A stretch of 64,000 bases of DNA, taken from Desulfovibrio sp. (GTDB taxonomy: Bacteria; Desulfobacterota; Desulfovibrionia; Desulfovibrionales; Desulfovibrionaceae). The notes beneath the pieces are model-generated. The model did not search any database. It saw only the letters and a list, made by a program, of their open reading frames with translations, and was not told where the DNA came from. Below are positions 58,917-64,000 of the stretch, piece after piece. Both the position numbers and the translations under genes were made by a program. The stretch is from NCBI GenBank assembly GCA_031287575.1, contig JAITSV010000034.1, positions 124,001 to 188,000 of the forward strand. The letters run 5' to 3'. Within the stretch, counting starts at the first letter, position 1; each line of letters opens with the position of its first letter.

Positions 58917-59711
58917 TCAACGGTTCAGCAGGGGGCTGGCGGCCTGCAACAGGTGCAGCATCATGGGGTCCATGCCCACGATGAATTCGCGGATCTTGTC
59001 GGCCATGATGGTGAACAGCATGCCGATGAAGAAGAAGCCCACGGCGATCTTGAGCGGAAAGCCGATCATCAGCAGGTTCATCTGCGGGGCGGCGCGGGCC
59101 ATGAGCGCCAGGGCCAGCTCCACCAGAAACAGCGAGACCAGCACCGGCGCGGCGATCTTGGCGGCCAGCACGAACATGGAACCGGACAGGGCGATGATTT
59201 CCTTCACCAGCGGGGGGGTAAGCAACAGGCCGCCCGCTGGCACCAGTTCGAAGGTGCGCACGAAGGCCCGCAGCATGTACAGGTGCCCGTCCAGCACCAG
59301 AAAGCTGAGCATGGCCACCATGTACAGCAGGTGCGAGGTGATGCTGACGCTGGCCCCGGTCAGCGGGTCGGCCAGGGTGATCATGGTGAAACCCATCTGG
59401 GTGGCCAGCAACTGCCCGCCGGTCTGGATGCCCGCGAACAGGAAGTGCACGGTCATGCCCAGCATCAGGCCCATGATCAGTTCGCCCGCCAGCAGCACGA
59501 TGAGCGAAAAGGGGTGCGTGGGCATCTGCCCGCCCGGCAGGGACACGTGCGGCCACAGCGCCAGGGTGAACACCATGCACAGCGCCACCTTGACCTGCAT
59601 GGGCGCCGCCTCGCCCCCGAAGAAGGGCAGCAGGAACAGCACCAGGCTCACCCGCATGAAGGTGAGCACGAAGCTGAGCATGGCGGCGGTGTCGAAGGCG
59701 AAGATATCCAT
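58917..59711 (-). CDS. fliR: Flagellar export apparatus protein FliR
   Basis: 264 residues from the ATG at 59711; the long in-frame region upstream lacks FliR features. Six or so membrane segments and the family stretches FFGGEAAPMQVKVALCM, ELIMGLMLGMTV and PQMNLLMIGFPLKIAVGF. It is part of the export gate core, and first gene of the flagellar run visible on this strand. Confidence 0.93.
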   Translation of the reverse strand: MDIFAFDTAAMLSFVLTFMRVSLVLFLLPFFGGEAAPMQVKVALCMVFTLALWPHVSLPGGQMPTHPFSLIVLLAGELIMGLMLGMTVHFLFAGIQTGGQLLATQMGFTMITLADPLTGASVSITSHLLYMVAMLSFLVLDGHLYMLRAFVRTFELVPAGGLLLTPPLVKEIIALSGSMFVLAAKIAAPVLVSLFLVELALALMARAAPQMNLLMIGFPLKIAVGFFFIGMLFTIMADKIREFIVGMDPMMLHLLQAASPLLNR

Positions 59712-60009
59712 GCGCGCGGCACAGCAAGATGCGGGCCATGCCGCCCGGCCGGACGGCGGGCGGCCTTGGGCCGCAAGGCCCCGGCTGTTGCGGAAGGTAC
59801 CGGAGGAAGACGCGGCGGCGCGCACGGCACGGTCACGGGACGGCTTTGGAGCGGGCCATGGCCAAAAATCCGTCGCGGCAGCCCCCGCCGCGCCACGCCC
59901 CGTTTCCGGCAACCGCGCTGGACACACGGCCCCTTCGGAGGCATCCTGTGGGCATGCCCGGCCCCCCATGCATTCCGGCGGGGGTGCGCCCAAGCCCCAC
60001 GGTGAGACC
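59712..60009. other. Divergent region between fliR and the SulP transporter gene
   Basis: About 300 bases of GC-rich sequence that should contain the promoters of both transcription units. I could not identify a convincing sigma54, sigma28 or sigma70 site. Confidence 0.4.
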
Positions 60010-62046
60010 ATGCCCGACACACCAGATCCCGATACCCCAGATACCCCTGCCCCGCCGCCGCCCCCGTCTGGCCCGTCTGGCCCGACGCCCCCTCCCGGCG
60101 GCCCGGCCTGCCCGGTGCCCCCGCGCGGCCTGGGCGACAAGCTGCTGTGCGCCGCCCTGCCCTTCGTGGAAAGCCTGCGCGGCTATTCCATGCAGGCGCT
60201 GCGGGCGGACGTGCTGGCCGCGCTGACCGTGGCCGTGGTGGCCCTGCCGCAGTCCATGGCCTATGCGGTCATTGCCGGAGTGCATCCCAAATACGGGCTG
60301 TACGCGGCCATCGTGCCGGTGATCGTGGCCGCGCTGTGGGGGGCATCGCGCTACCTCGTCGCCGGTCCCACCAACGCCATCGCCATGCTGCTCTTCGCCA
60401 CCATGGCCGAAACCGTGGTCAACGGGGTGCCCCTGTCCGCCCTGCCGGAAGAAACGCGCATGGCCTACGTGTTCGGCGTGGCCATCCTGGCCGGGCTGTT
60501 GCAGGTGGTCATGGGGCTGGCCCGGCTGGGCGAGCTGGTGCACTTCATCTCCCATTCGGTGATGGTGGGCTTCACCGCCGGGGCGGCGGTGCTCATCGCC
60601 GTGGGGCAATTGAAGAACCTGCTGGGCGTCAGCATCGGGAACGCGCCCACCTTTGTCGAACTGGTCTTTTCCACCCTGCGCCATCTGCCCCGGACCAACC
60701 CGTGGGCACTGGGCACGGGGCTGTTCGCCATGGCCGTGGCGCTGGGCATCGCGCGGGTGCACCGCCGCCTGCCCGCCGCGTTCCTGGCCGTGGCAGCGTC
60801 GGGCGTGGCAGCGTGGGCGCTGGACCTTGGCGCGCACGGGGTGAAGGTGGTGGGGGCCATCCCCGCCGGCCTGCCGCCCTTTTCGCTGCCGCCCGCGCCC
60901 GACGCGCAGGTGATGCGCGACCTGTTCATGCCCGCCCTGGCCATCGCCCTGCTGGGCGTGGTGGAGGCGCTGTCCATCGCCAAGACCCTGGCGGGCGCGC
61001 GGGGCGAACAGGTGGACGGCAGCCGCGAATTCGTGGCCCAGGGGCTGGCCAACATTGCCGCCGGGTTCTTTTCCGGCATTCCGGGCAGCGGCTCGTTCAC
61101 CCGCAGCGCCGTCAATTTCGTGGCCGGGGCGCGCACCCGCTTCGCCGGGGCGCTTTCCGGGGTGATCACCCTGCTGGCGGTGCTGCTGCTGGCCCCGCTG
61201 GCCGCGTACATCCCCATCGCCGCGCTGGCGGGCATCCTGATGATCATCGCCTGGGGCATGATCGACAAACACGGCATCGCCCTGGCGCTGAAGGCCACCC
61301 GCGCCGACCGCACGGTGCTGCTGGCCACCTTTGCCGCCACCCTGCTGCTGGACCTGGAAAAGGCCGTGTTCGTGGGGGTGCTGCTGTCGCTGGTGCTGTT
61401 CCTGCGCAAGGTGTCGCATCCGCTGGTGTCGCGCATGGACACCTGCGACAGTCCGGAATTGCAGGGGCTGCCCGCCGGGCCGTGCTGCCCCAACCTGGCC
61501 GTGTACTCCATAGAGGGCACGCTGTTCTTCGGGGCCGTGGACGAACTGGAACAGCGGCTGTACGAATACGAGGATTTCGGCCACCGCGCGGTGATCCTGC
61601 ACCTGCGCCAGGTGCACTGGGTGGACGCCACGGGCGTGCACGCCTTCCAGCAGTTTCTGCGCAAGTGCCAGCGGCGCGGGGTGGCCCTGGTGCTGAGCGG
61701 GGTGAAGCCCGCCGTGCGGGCGGTGTTCGAGCGGTCGGGCCTTGTGCCGCAACTGGGCGCGGACAACATGGCGGAAACCCTGACCGACGCGCTGGCCCTG
61801 TGCTACCGCCGCTACCTCAAGGGCGCGGTGTGCGACGCCTGCAAGCAGTCCAACGAAGGCCGTTGCCGCCGCGAACATCACGCCGGGGGTAGTGGCGGCG
61901 CCGATGCGACGAGCGGCACGGGCGAGGGGTCGGAGGGCGCGGCGGTTCCCGCAGTCATGGCGGATGCTGGTGCCACATCGGACACTGGCGCCAGGGCAAA
62001 TACCGGCGCCGGGCCTCACCGCCCCGGCGGGGACGCCCAGGCATGA
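60010..62046 (+). CDS. SulP-family anion transporter with STAS domain
   Basis: 678 residues from the ATG at 60010, with GGTGAG upstream. An unusual proline-rich N-terminus (PDTPDPDTPDTPAPPPPP, about 40 residues) precedes the SulP membrane domain (MAYAVIAGVHPKYGLYAAIVPVIVAALWG, GSGSFTRSAVNF, ten or more segments). A C-terminal STAS domain follows (VDATGVHAFQQFL), then a Cys-containing tail (CDACKQSNEGRC) and about 55 low-complexity residues. It carries sulfate, bicarbonate or another anion; sulfate import would suit a sulfate reducer. The stop overlaps the next gene (ATGA). Confidence 0.88.
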   Translation: MPDTPDPDTPDTPAPPPPPSGPSGPTPPPGGPACPVPPRGLGDKLLCAALPFVESLRGYSMQALRADVLAALTVAVVALPQSMAYAVIAGVHPKYGLYAAIVPVIVAALWGASRYLVAGPTNAIAMLLFATMAETVVNGVPLSALPEETRMAYVFGVAILAGLLQVVMGLARLGELVHFISHSVMVGFTAGAAVLIAVGQLKNLLGVSIGNAPTFVELVFSTLRHLPRTNPWALGTGLFAMAVALGIARVHRRLPAAFLAVAASGVAAWALDLGAHGVKVVGAIPAGLPPFSLPPAPDAQVMRDLFMPALAIALLGVVEALSIAKTLAGARGEQVDGSREFVAQGLANIAAGFFSGIPGSGSFTRSAVNFVAGARTRFAGALSGVITLLAVLLLAPLAAYIPIAALAGILMIIAWGMIDKHGIALALKATRADRTVLLATFAATLLLDLEKAVFVGVLLSLVLFLRKVSHPLVSRMDTCDSPELQGLPAGPCCPNLAVYSIEGTLFFGAVDELEQRLYEYEDFGHRAVILHLRQVHWVDATGVHAFQQFLRKCQRRGVALVLSGVKPAVRAVFERSGLVPQLGADNMAETLTDALALCYRRYLKGAVCDACKQSNEGRCRREHHAGGSGGADATSGTGEGSEGAAVPAVMADAGATSDTGARANTGAGPHRPGGDAQA

Positions 62047-63146
62047 GCGAACGCATCCGCCACACCTCCGGCACCGACTCCGCCGGGCTGTCCGGCGGCC
62101 TGGGCGACCGGCAGGGTGCCGGGCACGACCCGGAACGCGCGGCGCGCTTCCGGCGGGCCCATCGGCCCGGCGACACGGTGCGCGGCGTGTTCCTGCGCCC
62201 GGCGGCGCAGTCGGCGACCTTTGCCGGGCCGGGAGCCAGCGCTGGCGGATTGGGCTGGGCCGACATCGAAGGGCAGACCCTGCTGGCCTCCATGCCCGCC
62301 TTTCCCCAGCCCGGCACGGAATTGCTGTTCCGGGTGGAACGCACGGAGCCGGACATCGTGCTGCGTCTGCTGGCGGAAGGCGACGGCGCTGCCGTGGTGC
62401 CCCCCTCGCCCGCCCGGCTGGCGGCGGACTACGCCGCCGCGCGCGACCGGCTGGACGCCCGGCTTGCCGACACGCTGTTCGCGGAGTGGGCGGCGGGGAC
62501 CGAATCGACCACGGGGACCGGGCATGCCGACGCTTTGGAGCGGGCCGCTCCCAGCCCCTCCACTACCGCCACCGCCGCCGCACGCCATGCGGCCTTTGCC
62601 GCGCACGTGGCCCCCGTACACGATGACGCGGAAACCGCAGGGCTGTTCCTGGCCTGCCAGCGCGCCCGGCTGGCCCTGCTGCCCGTGCTGCGCGCGGCGC
62701 ACCCCGGCGTTGTGCTGCTGCACCTGCCATGGCTGTGCCCCACGGCCCGCGCCCTGGACTGCGCGATACTGCCGCCGCCACCGAATGCCACGGCCGGCGG
62801 GCTGACCCGCATCCTGCTGGGCGGGGTGATCGCCCCGCCGTGTGCCGCCGACGCGCCGGACAGCTGCGCCGGTGGCACGTCGTTCCTTTCCCCGCCGGGG
62901 CGCTTCCTGCTGCATGGCCTGCTGCGCCACGCCACGCCAACGGACCCGGCCCGCCTGGCCTTCCGGGTCATGGCGGAGCATCCGAACAATCTCGATGCGC
63001 TGCTGGAACCGCTCGCGGGCCAGGCGCAAGCCATTGGCCCCATGGAGACGGCCCTGCTGTCCACCGGCCCCCTGCCCGCCGGGCCGTCCGATCCGCTGGG
63101 GCTGCTGCTGGCCACCTTGCACGGCGGCCCCGGCCTGCTTACCTGA
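62043..63146 (+). CDS. Hypothetical protein coupled to the SulP gene
   Basis: 367 residues, coupled by ATGA. I do not recognise it. The N-terminal 45 residues are polar. A beta-rich segment follows (GDTVRGVFLRP...GWADIEGQTLLASMPAFPQPGTELLFRVERTEPDIVLRLL) whose pattern recalls the N-terminal substrate-binding part of FliK-like hook-length proteins. Then come Ala-rich helices and a Leu-rich C-terminus. A weak FliK-like resemblance and the adjacent flagellar operon are suggestive only. No membrane segment or enzyme motif. Confidence 0.6.
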   Translation: MSERIRHTSGTDSAGLSGGLGDRQGAGHDPERAARFRRAHRPGDTVRGVFLRPAAQSATFAGPGASAGGLGWADIEGQTLLASMPAFPQPGTELLFRVERTEPDIVLRLLAEGDGAAVVPPSPARLAADYAAARDRLDARLADTLFAEWAAGTESTTGTGHADALERAAPSPSTTATAAARHAAFAAHVAPVHDDAETAGLFLACQRARLALLPVLRAAHPGVVLLHLPWLCPTARALDCAILPPPPNATAGGLTRILLGGVIAPPCAADAPDSCAGGTSFLSPPGRFLLHGLLRHATPTDPARLAFRVMAEHPNNLDALLEPLAGQAQAIGPMETALLSTGPLPAGPSDPLGLLLATLHGGPGLLT

Positions 63147-63569
63147 CACCGGGGTATCGGCAACGTCCCTCCGGGAAGGCTCCGCCTCCCCGGACCCCAC
63201 CGGCAAAGGGACCGCGTCCCTTTGCAAACCCTTTCAGGGGAGCACCGTATTCCGGCATGTGCCCGCCTTGGCCACTATTTTCCCGTCATTTTCCGGGGGG
63301 TGCGGGGGGCGTTGCCCCCCGACTCGGGCTGATGGCAAACCCGCCTGCGGCGCGATTTGCAAAGGCACGCCCACTCCGGCGTCGTACGGCGGCAGTGAAT
63401 GCCGCCTGCGCCTGCATGGCGGGCTGCCGACAAACTGCGTTTGTCTACAGCCTCGGACAGGGGGCGTTGCCCCCCGTCCGTTGACAGCGTACAAAACCCC
63501 TTCCCGATTCCCGGCTTTCCACCCCGCCCCCGTTCACCACGAACCTACCACCCCAACCCGTCACCCCGC
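63147..63569. other. Hairpin-rich gene-free region before the dihydrouridine synthase gene
   Basis: 423 bases. GCAAAGGGAC-CGC-GTCCCTTTGC (63205-63227) is a perfect hairpin. GGGGGGCGTTGCCCCCCG and GGGGGCGTTGCCCCCCG occur near 63,305 and 63,460. It resembles the GC-rich hairpin DNA after sodB. No gene seen. Confidence 0.5.
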
Positions 63570-64000
63570 ATGACCGACACCGCATCCCCCGCCCCCCATC
63601 TTGGCGTTGCCCCGCCCCTGCGGGCCGACGCCCCATGGCTGGCCCCCCTGGCCGGGTATTCCGACCTGCCCTTCCGCCTGCTGTGCCGCGAGCACGGGGC
63701 GGCGGCCTGCTGCACCGAAATGGTCAGCGCCAAGGGGCTGCTGTACTACAGCCCCGGCACCCGCGACCTGCTGGCCTCCACGCCTGAAGATGCACCGCTC
63801 GTCCTGCAACTGTTCGGGGCCGACGCGGCCATCATGCGCACGGTCATGCCGGGGCTGCTGGAACAGGGCTTTCGCTGGTTCGACCTGAACATGGGGTGCT
63901 CGGTGCCCAAGGTGGTCAAGACGGGTTGCGGCTCGGCCATGTCACGCGACATGGACAACGCCCTGGCCGTGGCCCGCGCCATGGTGGAGGTGGCCGGGGA
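63570..64000 (+). CDS. dus: tRNA-dihydrouridine synthase (partial, runs off the window)
   Basis: The ATG at 63570 opens a frame of 143 codons to the edge. FMN-dependent TIM-barrel start LAPLAGYSDLPFRLLCREHGA, EMVSAKGLLY, LVLQLFGADA and the FDLNMGCSVPKVVKTGCGSAM signature of DusB-type enzymes. It reduces uridine to dihydrouridine in the tRNA D-loop. The catalytic Cys expected further on is outside the window. No strong ribosome binding site. Confidence 0.9.
   Translation, partial: MTDTASPAPHLGVAPPLRADAPWLAPLAGYSDLPFRLLCREHGAAACCTEMVSAKGLLYYSPGTRDLLASTPEDAPLVLQLFGADAAIMRTVMPGLLEQGFRWFDLNMGCSVPKVVKTGCGSAMSRDMDNALAVARAMVEVAG

Overview
The window looks like chromosome of a GC-rich sulfate-reducing deltaproteobacterium of the Desulfovibrio/Nitratidesulfovibrio group. 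The evidence is a Desulfovibrio-type bacterioferritin, a periplasmic Fe-superoxide dismutase, monoheme c-type cytochromes, a (2R)-sulfolactate sulfo-lyase (which makes sulfite), many two-component proteins and a fliR-flhB-flhA-flhF-flhG-fliA-cheY flagellar operon. The genus is an inference from gene content; no rRNA or tRNA gene is visible.

Layout. (1) 1-13,755 is an iron/heme locus: a ChuW/HutW-like radical SAM protein, an AraC regulator, a TonB-dependent receptor behind a good Fur box, a FhuC/FhuD/FhuB-type ABC importer, an MFS protein, ExbB-ExbD-TonB, and two related monoheme cytochromes. (2) 13,863-25,132 is mixed: an AAA/DUF4143 ATPase, a DMT permease, bacterioferritin, a hybrid sensor kinase, a phosphoglycolate-phosphatase-like HAD protein, a sigma54-driven TauE/SafE gene with an unrecognised membrane partner, and Fe-SOD. 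(3) 25,512-37,655 is a signalling island. It has two copies of a module [single-domain response regulator -> large pyruvate-phosphate-dikinase-like protein], two histidine kinases and a sigma54-activating response regulator. One dikinase paralogue keeps the swivelling-domain histidine; the other has glutamine there and a degenerate ATP-binding motif. Both end in a roughly 300-residue domain that I do not recognise, in place of the PEP/pyruvate barrel. (4) 37,949-49,786 is a sulfolactate locus: a GntR/UTRA regulator, a ComC-like dehydrogenase, a chemoreceptor, a LarA-family racemase, TerC, a tripartite tricarboxylate-type transporter, and SuyB/SuyA. A palindromic operator lies inside the suyA promoter and matching half-sites precede the regulator gene. 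(5) 50,085-59,711 is the flagellar operon on the minus strand. (6) 60,010-64,000 holds a SulP transporter, a coupled hypothetical gene and the start of a tRNA-dihydrouridine synthase gene.

How it fits together. Region 1 should bring ferric siderophore, and possibly heme, across both membranes under Fur plus AraC control; bacterioferritin and SOD nearby also belong to iron and oxygen handling. Region 4 should import sulfolactate, equilibrate its stereoisomers and split (R)-sulfolactate into pyruvate (electron donor) and sulfite (electron acceptor). There is no SlcC-type (S)-sulfolactate dehydrogenase in the window; the LarA homologue could replace it. Region 3 is the best candidate for an undescribed system. 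Intergenic DNA carries a recurrent hairpin-forming repeat (25,165, 28,885, 40,137) and many strong terminator hairpins.
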